64,000 nucleotides of DNA from Phoronis australis (Eukaryota; Phoronida; Phoronidae), in assembly GCA_002633005.1 (NCBI GenBank), contig NMRA01000210.1:249653-313652 (forward strand), written 5' to 3'. This document shows, piece after piece, positions 11,901 through 20,419 of the stretch. The notes below the pieces were generated by a model, which worked only from the letters and a program-made list of their open reading frames with translations, searched no databases and was not told where the DNA came from. The position numbers and the translations under genes are program-made. How positions within the stretch are numbered: the first letter of the stretch is position 1; the number at the start of each line of letters is the position of its first letter.

Positions 11901-14900
11901 AGCGTTAAACCGCTTATCCCGCATAAATTGCACTTCATCTTCAAATTTGGTTCACACTCAACGGCTAGGAATTGATCAGTGTGTACTGTGTGCAGTTGAA
12001 CTGTTTGTCCTTACCTTTGACCGGTGCACTCCGCCCTGTGGTCTACAATCAATGATCACTGTTTCTGGCAGCAGCAACGTCCTCCGCCACATGTTCCTCT
12101 TCACATCTGCTAGTTTTGAACCTTGGGAAGTTTTAACTTTCCTTGTGTGACTTGTTTCTTTTGAGTCCACGTCGTCAGTCAGTATGCAATCATTGTGCTA
12201 TGTGTGCCATTTTCCATGCATCTTCCCATTCCACTATCAACTTTGCCATCCTGTCTCTACTGAGTTGATGTTAGCTTCATTGAACCATCACCCCGTACTA
12301 CTTGCCCATTTCCGTCACCCCACCTCTGCAATGATTGCTTTGTTGAACCATCTTCCCATACCACATGTTCATTACGTCATCCCACATCTACTTAGTGCAT
12401 CATCAATGAATCACTTTCCCACATACCCAGCCCATTCCGCCACCCCCTCTCTACTACAGCCACGTACCACAAATATTTGCTTTTTCCCCCTGCCACAGTC
12501 CGTTCCGCTTGGTACACCGTCAATCTTATCATCGTTGCCCACTTTATCTAGTTGAATCAGCTTGAGGTACCAGTGCCGGTGATGAAGAAGTTCTTCACTA
12601 CACGGACCAACCTTGGGGAACATTCTATTGGAAATAGATGGTGTTACGTCCTGCCCAGGTAGAGTGATTTTTGTTCCATACCACGTGAAGATATTCGTTT
12701 ATCGTAAGATTGTAACGTGCAGTGCAATAGAGCTGTAAGCATTAGGTAATAGCTAGTATGCATATAAAAACTCAGACACTTTTAAGTACTGCTCCGTCAA
12801 GTATTCGTTCTCCAGAATTCTTTTTCAGCATGAAAAAGGGACAGATAGTTGGTGTCTGTAGTAGCTTTCCTGCCAGTACGGTGTTTGCGACGTACAAGGA
12901 CCTGAAGCGTCATTGGAAAAACACGGTAAGTCTTCATGTTGGTAATGTTAAGTTAGTACATTTCATTGCTAATCACCGCTTGAAATGTATGTGAGCCTCA
13001 CCTTTTTAAAAGTGTAGGAGTCGAATCTGGATTCGATTGCAACACCGATGCTTGCACGCCAATAAATCCCGTTTGAATAATACCGTTGACGCCATGTAAC
13101 AATCAAATATTGTTCAATACAAATTTGATAAACTGCACAAGACCCGATGTTAAAATAAGATTTAAGTCTAAGGACGCCCTTTTCTGTATGAACCTCAGTT
13201 CTGGAAAATGATCAAGTTCTGAATTGTTTTGTCTTGGTACAAATTGCATCTATTATCATGATACTTTCAGTATGGATATCGGTTGCCTGAAAGTGAAGAA
13301 ACAATGCTGTTTTACCAAGTGTACTTTAAACCTATTGGCAACACATTGTTCACGTATCCTTCACATAGTATACAGAGTATTCTTGTTTCTTGTACCAAAA
13401 ACCTATTTGTAGTTGATATAACTGTGCTGTTAGAAATCAGTGCGTTGATGTGGTATAAGTAAGATTTATTAGTCTTCTTTCACGCCATGTGTTGGTCACG
13501 TCTTGTGACCTATTTTTAAGTCTGAAAAGATCTCCCTAGCCGGGAAAGAGATATTTTCAGAATTAAATATCGGTCACCTAAAGCGACCAACATATGGCGT
13601 GTAAGAAGTCTAACAATCCCTACTTATAGCTATTACAGTGTTTACTTCATGATTCTTGTATTAGTGTTAATTCCGGTGTCTCCGACGACAGGTTCGCTTT
13701 GACACTGCTACGCAATACATGAGTTGTTCTTACGTGAACTTTTAATGTCGTCTTAACAGTCAGCAAATTTTTTTTTTCTTGATCATCCCTCAGATATCCG
13801 GAATGTTGTCTTCGAAAGAACGACGTCACTGTTTTCCCGCGATGTGACTCGTTTTCTATAGTGCGTTCTTTCCTCCGCGATGTGTTCCTAAAGGTTCCAT
13901 CTATCTGTGGCGATAAACTTTACCTTCGCTCACAAAACCCATCCTTCCCCAGCTTAGATGTAACCTTGGCGTCTTCTGTCATGGTAAGTTTTGTAACAAT
14001 TGCACCAAGACTTTGTATCCAATTTGAAGTCCATTGGACACGACATAACACGACTCGGTAGTTCTAATGTAATACACCATGCGACGCAACTCATCTCAAT
14101 TCATTTCATTACACCATTAGTATCACGACATACAAACTGATATTTGGTAGGATAATGTGACGATGACGAAATGACGTAAACCGCTGCACGTTACACGACG
14201 CGGCTCGTCTCGTGTCGTTTCATACGTGGGAAGCATTATCGAGTGAGTTACGTCAAGTCATTACTAACACATTTGCAATTCAGCGATACAATTCACACGT
14301 ACTGGTCATTACCGACATATATTTCGCCGGCGACTGGTGGATTTGTCCTGCTTTCATTTCAGGCAGATGATCAAAGCAAGAACGTTAACCTTACCTGCAA
14401 AATCCCTCACTGCCTTCAAAAGGTTCAGTTGTCAGTTAATAAGCCACCAATCGGTTCCTATAACAAACAAGAACAGCAACTTCCGCAGCAGAAACAGCAA
14501 CAACAGAAAAAGCAGCACCAACAGCAGCAAAATGAAGAATCAAGTTACCACCACGCAAGACCCAAGAATATAAATATTATTCCTTCCTTCAAACCTGTTC
14601 GAAAAGGGCCAAGTTTTACAAGTTCGCTGTCTACCAGCTCTGCGCCAAGGATAGTTCCGGTGTTTACTGCAAAATGCTCTAAAGTGCAAAAGAAGTCACC
14701 TTCCACTTCCGATGACGCGTTGGCTGCAAGAAAAAAATCAAGGGTGCAACTGCACAAACCTACATTTCAAAGAACTAATGCCGTTTTGTTGACACATGGT
14801 GAGGTCTGCAAGAACACTATTATCGAAAGGGGTAATGCAACGAATACTGAAGAGATGTCGAATAGCTGGAAGAGGAAAGCTGAGTCACAAGTAATAAGTT

Positions 14901-15741
14901 CATTTTCATACATTATTTCAACCTTTCCTAGCTGTCGTCCGTGATCGTTGTTTACATGTATGTATTACCATCTCCGTCTGTATTTTACCGCTGCCCTGAT
15001 TTTCCTTCATCTCCTAGCATTGTTACAAGGACTATATGCTACACTTGTTAGGACACATTTCATTTTATGCAAATTTATGTATACATGTGTACACTATATA
15101 TATGCATACATGTGTGTGTGTGCTCGCGCACTTGTATGTGTGCGCGCGCGTGCGCGCGCTTGGGTGTGTACACTAGAAGTCGAATAACACACAAAGCTAC
15201 AGCTGTTTTCCAGGACGTAGGACACCAACAAAAGACAGATACCAAGAAGACGAAAAACCATGACGTTGATGTCGCGCAATTGGCAAGATCCAACATGGTA
15301 CTCTTATGTTGAACTTCGAGGACTAAAAAATACTCGCCTACAGCTAGACAGAATGAAATCCTTTTGGCCGTTACGTTGTGTCATTTTTTGTTATAAAGAC
15401 AGACATTAACTTAATAATGAACTTATTTAATAGATAAATAACTTGTTTTAAGTTGCGACGACTTCAGAATTAAAAATACCTTATTCAACTGTTTATCCAG
15501 GAAAAACACCACCGTAATTGGTTGACGCAGTAGGATTCAGAACTTGAAGAAAGTTAGATTTAATACTTTGTACATTTATAGTGAAACATGGTTCTTGGTG
15601 TTTCAGCTTGGAAAAGTGACCACGGCTACACTTTTGACATGGTTGAAAAGAAAAGGAGTGAAATGCTCGGCAAGAGATAAAAAATCCGAGCTCATAGTTA
15701 AAGTCAATCAGGCACTGTCCATTGCCACTCATGAGCAGTGA
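8860..15741 (+). CDS. C18orf63: C18orf63-like protein (DUF4708 family), 3' ten exons
   Basis: Exons by splice site and phase: 8860-8952, 11092-11133, 11351-11427, 12561-12658, 12829-12925, 13271-13353, 13794-13983, 14363-14890, 15214-15297, 15607-15741 (stop TGA). Every junction is GT..AG and all phases match, giving 474 residues plus a partial first codon. From memory of the vertebrate family, landmark strings match in order: an APQWNK..GRYLVQGRDF stretch, RWCYVLPSMKKGQI, YKDLKRHWKNTYGYRLPE, VYFKPIG..LFTYPECCLR, FPRCDSFSIVRSFL...VPSICG and APRIVPVF. The molecular function of the family is unknown. The N-terminal part, roughly 100 residues in vertebrates, lies upstream and was not found. Odd features are a Gln-rich run in the 14363 exon and a SAP-like motif in the last exon. 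The first intron hosts an LTR-like and a foldback insertion. The homology call is confident; the function is not assigned. Confidence 0.85.
9498..9961 (+). mobile_element. Candidate solo LTR with heat-shock elements
   Basis: A 464-bp block starting TGTAAT and ending GTAACA (TG...CA). It has a TATA-like TTAAATA at 9683 and AATAAA at 9890, the order expected of an LTR (U3-R-U5). No flanking target duplication was found, so the edges are tentative. It lies in the first intron found for the C18orf63-like gene. An internal promoter of a host transcript is the alternative. Confidence 0.45.
9525..9663 (+). promoter_or_regulatory. Three clustered heat-shock elements (GAA/TTC arrays)
   Basis: At 9526-9543: GAAcaTTCtaGAAgaTTC, four perfect alternating pentamers. 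At 9621-9633: GAAagTTCatGAA, three pentamers. At 9655-9662: TTCcaGAA followed by caTT. These match the HSF consensus nGAAnnTTCnnGAAn with correct 5-bp periodicity, and lie 20-160 bp upstream of a TATA-like TTAAATA. Confidence 0.6.
10153..11051. mobile_element. 899-bp foldback element with 9-bp target duplication
   Basis: Inverted arms of about 260 bp (10153-10412 and 10792-11051) begin TAGGCAATGACCATC and are nearly identical. They are flanked by AGTTTGTAC at 10144-10152 and 11052-11060. The central 380 bp has no credible ORF, so it is non-autonomous. A 9-bp duplication with long inverted repeats is typical of Mutator-like/foldback elements. The arm similarity suggests a fairly recent insertion. 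Confidence 0.85.
11092..11133 (+). CDS. C18orf63: C18orf63-like microexon (GRDF)
   Basis: A 42-nt exon between ttttcacag and GTGAGA, encoding (G)RDFVANCEKMNAV with phase 1 on both sides. It begins only 32 bases after the 9-bp target duplication of the foldback element, so that insertion sits very close to its splice acceptor. Confidence 0.75.
11351..11427 (+). CDS. C18orf63: C18orf63-like exon
   Basis: The acceptor is ttatttttag and the donor GTACGA. It encodes (E)FSLSVNSSEVTLSVDAAVIKAQPLK, matching the family's alternating beta-strand segment before the conserved WCYVLPS block. Confidence 0.75.
12210..12535. repeat. Diverged ~63-bp pyrimidine-rich minisatellite
   Basis: Units such as TTGAACCATCACCCCGTACT, TTGAACCATCTTCCCATACC and TGAATCACTTTCCCACATAC recur every 60-65 bp with CCCATTCCG/CGTCA blocks. 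It ends just before the 12561 exon. The apparent 123-codon ORF across it is a repeat by-product. Confidence 0.55.
12561..12658 (+). CDS. C18orf63: C18orf63-like exon (RWCYVLPS)
   Basis: The exon starts after gaatcag, in frame just downstream of a TAG at 12549. It ends phase 2 before GTAGAG. It carries VMKKFFTTRT...GNRWCYVLP(S), the family's conserved core. A pyrimidine-rich minisatellite lies immediately upstream and may supply the polypyrimidine tract. Confidence 0.78.
12829..12925 (+). CDS. C18orf63: C18orf63-like exon (MKKGQ...HWKNT)
   Basis: The acceptor is tctttttcag and the donor GTAAGT. It encodes MKKGQIVGVCSSFPAS followed by TVFATYKDLKRHWKNT. The phase fits both neighbours (Ser split on the left, phase 0 on the right). 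Confidence 0.82.
13271..13353 (+). CDS. C18orf63: C18orf63-like exon (YGYRLP...LFT)
   Basis: The acceptor is gatactttcag and the donor GTATCC. It encodes YGYRLPESEE then TMLFYQVYFKPIGNTLF(T). YGYxLP and VYFKxIG are the most recognisable family motifs. Confidence 0.85.
13469..13613. mobile_element. Palindromic MITE in C18orf63-like intron
   Basis: Arms of about 65 bp face each other: the left begins TTAGTCTTCTTTCACGCCAT and the inverse of the right begins TTAGACTTCTTACACGCCAT, with a loop of about 15 nt around CCCTAGCCGGG. The whole element folds into one hairpin. Confidence 0.7.
13794..13983 (+). CDS. C18orf63: C18orf63-like exon (YPECCLR...VPSICG)
   Basis: The acceptor is catccctcag and the donor GTAAGT. 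It encodes (T)YPECCLRKNDVTVFPRCD, then SFSIVRSFLRDVFLKVPSIC and a 21-residue tail. It joins the previous exon in phase 2. A palindromic MITE lies in the intron just upstream. Confidence 0.83.
14363..14890 (+). CDS. C18orf63: C18orf63-like long exon with Gln-rich tract
   Basis: A 528-nt, phase 0/0 exon between tttcatttcag and GTAATA. It holds about 176 residues of low-conservation basic and Ser-rich sequence. A Gln-rich run covers roughly 14470-14535 (QQLPQQKQQQQKKQHQQQQ). The family-like APRIVPVFTAKCSKVQKK lies near 14641. Lys/Arg clusters (AARKKSR, WKRKAE) could act as nuclear localisation signals, which is inference. Confidence 0.75.
15084..15180. repeat. Alternating purine-pyrimidine tract (TG/CG/TA)
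   Basis: A run of TATATATGCATACATGTGTG, then GTGTGCGCGCGCGTGCGCGC, then GGGTGTGTACAC. It is strongly Z-DNA-prone microsatellite sequence, inside an intron 33 bp before the 15214 exon. Confidence 0.8.
15214..15297 (+). CDS. C18orf63: C18orf63-like exon, Lys-rich linker
   Basis: An 84-nt, phase 0/0 exon between ctgttttccag and GTACTC. It encodes DVGHQQKTDTKKTKNHDVDV then AQLARSNM. It lies just after the alternating purine-pyrimidine tract at 15084-15180. Its identity rests on splice sites and phase only. Confidence 0.6.
15607..15741 (+). CDS. C18orf63: C18orf63-like terminal exon with SAP-like motif
   Basis: The acceptor is ttggtgtttcag and the stop is TGA at 15739-15741. It encodes LGKVTTATLLTWLKRKGVKC followed by SARDKKSELIVKVNQAL and a short tail. 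The helix-hinge-helix pattern (LLTWLKRKGVKCSARDKKSELI) fits the SAP DNA-binding motif, as found for example at the Ku70 C-terminus. I do not recall this domain in vertebrate C18orf63. Phase 0 fits the previous exon. Confidence 0.7.
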   Translation, partial: LGKVTTATLLTWLKRKGVKCSARDKKSELIVKVNQALSIATHEQ

Positions 15742-15977
15742 CGCTGCACTGTGATCGAAGAGCACCCGTTTACCATACAGTCGCGATTAATCTGTTTTTC
15801 TTCTGGTGTGTTAAACTGTTGCGTTACATGATTTAAGTGTTGATATACTTTTCACATTGCCCACCAAGACTTCTAGATGCATAACAATAATACCACACGT
15901 CTCTGTCGACTGGACCCGTAACTGAGCAGCTATCTAAGAATAGGACGCGCTATCGCCTCAGCCTGCAAATCATGAAT

Positions 15978-15983
15978 AATAAA
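15978..15983 (+). terminator. poly(A) signal AATAAA, C18orf63-like gene
   Basis: This AATAAA lies 237 bases after the stop codon. It starts the first of two 91-bp tandem units. The second unit begins with another AATAAA at 16069, so the signal is duplicated. Confidence 0.45.
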
Positions 15984-16158
15984 GGGCTTCGTCTACACGT
16001 TAAACGTTAAAACGAACGTGTGAGTTACCGGAGGTCGCAGGTTAACGTTTACGTATGTGCTGTCTTCCAATAAAGAGCTTCGGCTACGTGTGAAACGCGA
16101 ACGCGAGCGTGTGAGTCACAAGACGTCAGAGTTCACGCTCGCATATGCGTTGTCTTCC
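15978..16158. repeat. Two tandem 90/91-bp units 3' of C18orf63-like gene
   Basis: Units 15978-16068 and 16069-16158 each begin AATAAAG(G/A)GCTTCG and end TGTCTTCC. They share GAACG(T/A).. and GCGTGTGAG-like blocks but have diverged to about three-quarters identity by eye. CpG content is high in the second unit. Confidence 0.65.
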
Positions 16159-16159
16159 A

Positions 16160-16559
16160 ATTCGAATGTTAAGTGATGACGTATTTGCCACTATTATTAC
16201 GCTATTTGGACTAGCAAATTTGAACAGAAATGCACAGTCACATTACATTGTCGAAAATTTTGTCTGTCTTGGAATTTTACCGGATTCAGGTAACCACGGG
16301 GGGATGCACCCACTGCATGCTCCCGGAGAGATCAGAAGAATTGGGATTGACCATATCCATAGCCAGGTGACAATTTTCGAAGTGCTTATTAACTTACAGA
16401 TCTACCTAAATCTGGCCTAATTGATATCATTGTTTTTAATTTTGGCTAGTCAGTTCATTAGTTGTAGGAAAGAGTTATGTACGAGAGGGAGTAATAAAGA
16501 GAAGAGAAAAAAATAGATAATGACAACATCATAAGCCTTCAGTTTTCTTGTGGATCCCG
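16160..16559. other. No gene recognised
   Basis: A 91-codon ORF begins near 16145, partly in the tandem repeat, and resembles nothing I know. The left boundary of the Gypsy relic is somewhere to the right. Confidence 0.4.
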
Positions 16560-16683
16560 TGTGATCGCCTTGGCTCACTTGGTAAGTCGAACCGTACAGC
16601 TTTCGTCGCACCAGGTCGCTCATGAGTGGACAATGCTTGCTCCAGTTGAGTCAGTTGCTTGTCAATGTCCGACTCACCTCTGT

Positions 16684-17591
16684 TTACTTGAACTGTTGTT
16701 CACTAAGTGTAGAGGAGGGCACACTTGGCTCTGGTGTAAAGTTAAACCTTTTGCAGCTTTGGGAGATATCTTGTAAGAACCGTTTGTTACGCCGCAGCTT
16801 TGCACCAGATGGTGTCGAGATGATGTATGAACGAGGTTCCTTACATTTCCCGATGACAGCTGCTGACGTACAGAATTTATCGTCATCATCTTTGAACAAA
16901 ACTTTCATTCCTGGCAATAATTGGGATTGCTCCGGACCTGTTGTTAGGTCGTAGTATTCCTGACTGCGCTGTGACTTCTCACAGAAATGATAATACTCTT
17001 CATCACTTCGTGCTTGGTTTGGGATGTAATCTGATAGGCCATCCTTTCAGCAAAACCATTAGACTGTGCATACTTCGGGCTGCTTGTGATATGTTGAAAA
17101 TTCCACACAGTAGCAAAGCTTCTGAACTCACTGCTTACGTATTGGGAACCGTTGTCTGTGTACAAACGCTTGCAAATTCCATGAACAGCAAACAAATCCT
17201 TGCAAAACTTGATTACTTCTGAACTTGACTGTTTCGTCAGTGCTGTGGCAAATGGCATCTTGCTGTAATGATCGACCAGTAAGACATAGGTATGTCCCTC
17301 TAACTCAAAAAGATCACTTGACAGTATCTGTCATGGCTGTGTCGGAATTTCAGATTTAATCATCATCTCCTTTCCAGGAAGACGAACATTTTCCAAACAG
17401 TGTTTGCAGTCCTTGATATCAGAACTCATGTGCGGCCAGTACAAGCTTTCTTTAGCTCGCATCTGGGCTTCTGGTATTCGCTCTAGATACTCTTGTCTCA
17501 TGTTCTTGGGAACAATCAGTCGCTTTGCAGTGATAATCACACCATCTTCTACTGATATGAAATCTCGCATCGACCAATATGCTCTGATCAT
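16684..17591 (-). pseudogene. Gypsy integrase relic
   Basis: The N-terminal H2C2-type region is degraded (ESLYWPHMSSDIKDCKHCLE). A break lies near 17260-17330. Then comes the catalytic core (FATALTK..., RLYTDNGSQY with D, QSNGFAERM with E). A C-terminal segment at 16917-16684 has CKEPRSYIISTPSGAKLRRN. The block is spread over at least three frames. Confidence 0.8.
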
Positions 17592-17629
17592 CTTTGGTAC
17601 CAGTTTAGCATCTTGTGGCCATCCAATTA

Positions 17630-18075
17630 CTACTTGCTCACGCAGTGGTCTGGATCTGACAGGGTTGAAGCTTTGACGTGTGCAAGTTGAGGTTCAGATG
17701 TCTGGATTGTGTGTTCAAATACGATGGCTGCTCCCTGAGATGGTGCTATTCTAGACAGGTAATCAGCATAAACCATCTCTTTGCCTGGACGGTACTTAAT
17801 GTCCATGTCGTATGGTTGTATGCCTAGTAACATCCGTTGCAGGCGGGTTGGAACCTGGCTCAACTGCTTAACACTGATGTATTGGAGTGGTTTATGGTCA
17901 CTAAATACTGGTACAGGTTTGCCATACACATAACAGTGGAGGTGCTCCAGTCCGAACACAACACTCAGTAATTCTCGTTCAATGTTAGCGTGGTTTGTCT
18001 CAGCTACAGTCAGGCTCTTTGAAGCAAATGCAACTCGTCGGCCATTCTGTGTTAGCGCTGCATTGAGGCATCGAC
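17630..18075 (-). pseudogene. Gypsy RNase H relic
   Basis: Holds VFSDHKPLQYI, RMLLGIQPYDMDIKYRPGKE and ADYLSR, the conserved RNase H to tether region of Gypsy. The upstream side is interrupted by a 119-bp insertion that falls next to the VKIEVDAS strand. Confidence 0.82.
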
Positions 18076-18091
18076 TTCAATTTTCACTGGT

Positions 18092-18210
18092 GTGTATTTA
18101 TTTATTATAGTGACATAAGGGTACCAGTAAATACAATATCAAAGACAGATTATTCACCACACCCCCCAGCCTCAATGGGCTTACTCAGTCACCTAATAAT
18201 AATTAAATCA
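18092..18210. mobile_element. Short insertion nested in the Gypsy element
   Basis: 119 bp flanked by the direct repeat CACTGGT (18085-18091 and 18211-18217) inside the RNase H region. It contains TTTATTTATTATAGTGACAT at one end and TAATAATAATTAAAT at the other. No coding capacity was seen. The family is unknown; a short SINE or MITE is likely. Confidence 0.65.
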
Positions 18211-18306
18211 CACTGGTAATGAAGGCTCAAAATATCTCAGTAGCATATCTTTGCTGACTGCTTGTTTGACCGAATCAAATGCTTCTTTGCACTCAGTTGT
18301 CCATTC

Positions 18307-19313
18307 CTAGGGAGTATTCTTTTTGAGCAACTGTCTGAGGATCTGTGTATTACTTGACAGCTGTGGTATGTAGGGAGTGAGATATTGAATCAAGCCCAGA
18401 AAACTTGACAGTTCAGCTGTTGATGTTGGCTCAGGTTTGTTGACAATTTTGTCGCATTTTTGTGGATCTGGCTTCATTCCGTATTTTGTCCGGATATATC
18501 CAAAGAGCGATACGTTATATTTCCGTATGTCACATTTTTCCAACCGAAATATTAACTCTTCAGCTCTCGCAACCTTCATCAACCTGTGAAATGCAGCATA
18601 TTGCTCTTCGACACTTTTGCCATACACAATGACATCATCGGCAATTCCTAAAACGCCATGTCCTGTCTTCGCTAAAATACGATCCGTCTGGCTCTGAAAA
18701 ATGTTCTGAGAGATACCTAGTCCGAAAGGAAACATCAAAAATCGGTATTTTGCGACAGTTGATTGGAATGTACACATATCTTACTGCTTCTTGTGGTCAG
18801 CTTAATACCTCAATATCCATGTTTGGCATCTAGTTTGGAGGAAACAGCTGATCCTGACAGCTGATGGCTTATTTCGTCCAAGGTGGGTATTTTGTGGTAA
18901 GTTCTCTTTATAGCCGTGTTTAGCTTTCTTGGGTCCAGACAAACTCTGAATTCTCCACTGGGTTTACGTGAGAATGCAAGGGCGTTGACCCAGTCTGAAG
19001 CTTCATCGTCGTCGCACTTGGCTATCACACCCATTTGCTCCATTTCCAGGAGTTTGTAGCAGATTTCTTCCTTCAAGTGTATTGGATATTTACGTGGTGG
19101 TGTGATCTGAGGTTCAGTGTCTTTCTTGAGCTCTATGTCGTACTCACCAATGCTCATGAACCGGTCTGGGTACAATTCTTGGAGTACGCTTGTGCTAGAT
19201 ATGAGTGGTTTATCATTCATTACAGAAATGTTGACACTGTCTTTTACACTCCCGATACCAAGCTTTTCTGAAGTGTCGCAAGATAATATAGCTGGGCCAT
19301 CAGTACCGTACAT
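18307..19313 (-). pseudogene. Gypsy reverse transcriptase relic
   Basis: Two open blocks (19313-18810 and 18777-18307) are separated by a break near 18790. The first holds the fingers/palm motif RVCLDPRKLNTAIKRTYH and SSKLDAKHGY. The second holds FPFGLGISQNIFQ, the catalytic GIADDVIVYGKS (the Y-x-D-D position reads I-A-D-D) and FLGLIQYLTPYIP. Confidence 0.85.
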
Positions 19314-19429
19314 GTAGAAACGATAGGTGTTCCAATCAGATCCATCGAAACGAACTGGTAGGTCAAATTATCCAAATTGCTTTATCACTGTGCCATTAAC
19401 AGTAGTCAACTTGACGTTGGAACTCTGAA

Positions 19430-19930
19430 CTACTGAATGTCCTCCTTCACGTATGGATATATCTGTTTCAGACTTTGCATAGGAAGCAAGTTTCCATTTG
19501 TACCAGTGTCTGCTTTTGCTCTCAGTGTAACTCGTCGCGAAGTTCTTGGTGGTTTTATGTCTAGTTTGTCTATTATTAACTCTCGAGAAACATTTATTGT
19601 CGTCTCGTGTACTTTTACTGAGGGGCAGTTCAATGGTATCCGGTTGATTTGCTGCTCACTGTCGCTGCCTTCAAAGCCGTGTATTTCCTTTTGTTTTCTT
19701 TGACAGTTATGCCGATTTGAGGACCGTCTGTTTCTATTCTGGCTGCCTCGTTTTCGTGATGAGGATCTGCCTCTTTGTTTGAAATGTTCAGCTTTACAGG
19801 CAAAAGGGAAATGGCTTCTTTTTCCACAAGCCTCACAGGTTGTTCCAAAAGCAGGGCAGTTTCTATGAGGGTGGTTTTTCAGGCAGTACTTGCAACTGAA
19901 GCGTTTCTTTTGAACATTATTCATAGTTGC
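19430..19930 (-). pseudogene. Gypsy nucleocapsid zinc knuckles and protease relic
   Basis: Zinc-knuckle-like CKYC...H...C and CEAC..RSHFPFAC, a basic Arg/Ser-rich stretch, then an aspartic-protease-like KADTGTNGNLLP (D-T-G). The order gag-NC-PR fits Gypsy. The frame appears open here but is disconnected from the gag and RT frames. Confidence 0.7.
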
Positions 19931-20377
19931 GATGCATGTTGCTGATGAATAGTCGATGCACTTTGCATTGTGGCTTGATATTCTTGTACACATGCAATCA
20001 CGTCTGCCAGGTTCAAGTCGTTTCCTTTGGATATCACTTTTCGCCTTGCTTCGGGCCATTTGATGCCTTTAATAAGCTGAAAGATGACTTGCTCATTCAT
20101 CGTATGCAAAACCAGTTCTTCGCTTTTGCCTGCAGTCATCGATTTGCCAAGATTCATGCTGCAATAACGAGAATAGTTCTAGTCTCATGACCCATTTGTT
20201 AGGAGAGCCTATGAGGTAGTCTTCAATTTTTTTGAAAACCTTGTCAATGTCCTCTTTACCTTCTGTAGACAATGCCCAGTTATTCTGCAGCTCTCTCCCT
20301 TCGATCCAGAAGACAACAGGACATAGTGCCATTTTTATCATCTGCCACATCGCGAATGACAAAATAGCTTTCCACAC
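19921..20377 (-). pseudogene. Gypsy gag relic
   Basis: Two overlapping frames carry a gag-like segment (NNWALSTEGKEDIDKVFKKI, then DLNLADVIACVQEYQATMQS). Its helical pattern with a central W/L core resembles Gypsy capsids. The frame changes near 20100 so it is broken, and the start of gag was not identified. Confidence 0.6.
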
Positions 20378-20419
20378 ATTGAATGTTTATGTCTGGTCCC
20401 TATAGTCGGAATTAAGGTA

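Larger units (their letters stand above)
16560..20400 (-). mobile_element. Degenerate Ty3/Gypsy LTR retrotransposon, minus strand
   Basis: Reading the minus strand gives gag, zinc-knuckle, protease, reverse transcriptase, RNase H and integrase in that order, which defines Ty3/Gypsy. About 3.8 kb is recognisable, split over several frames by stops, frameshifts and one nested insertion. It is not an intact copy. I could not define LTRs, primer-binding site or target duplications at either end. It lies between the C18orf63-like gene and the receptor gene, opposite to both. Confidence 0.85.

Noticed and set aside
13861-13983. Separate exon starting after ctatag at 13861
   Set aside because: The longer exon from 13794 keeps frame, restores the conserved YPECCLR...FPRCD block and makes this inner acceptor unnecessary.
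14545-14757. Minus-strand ORF across the C18orf63-like long exon
   Set aside because: It is the shadow of the coding exon, which has consistent splice phase and family motifs.
16145-16420. 91-codon + strand ORF after the tandem duplication
   Set aside because: Begins inside the repeat and shows no known motif; likely chance.
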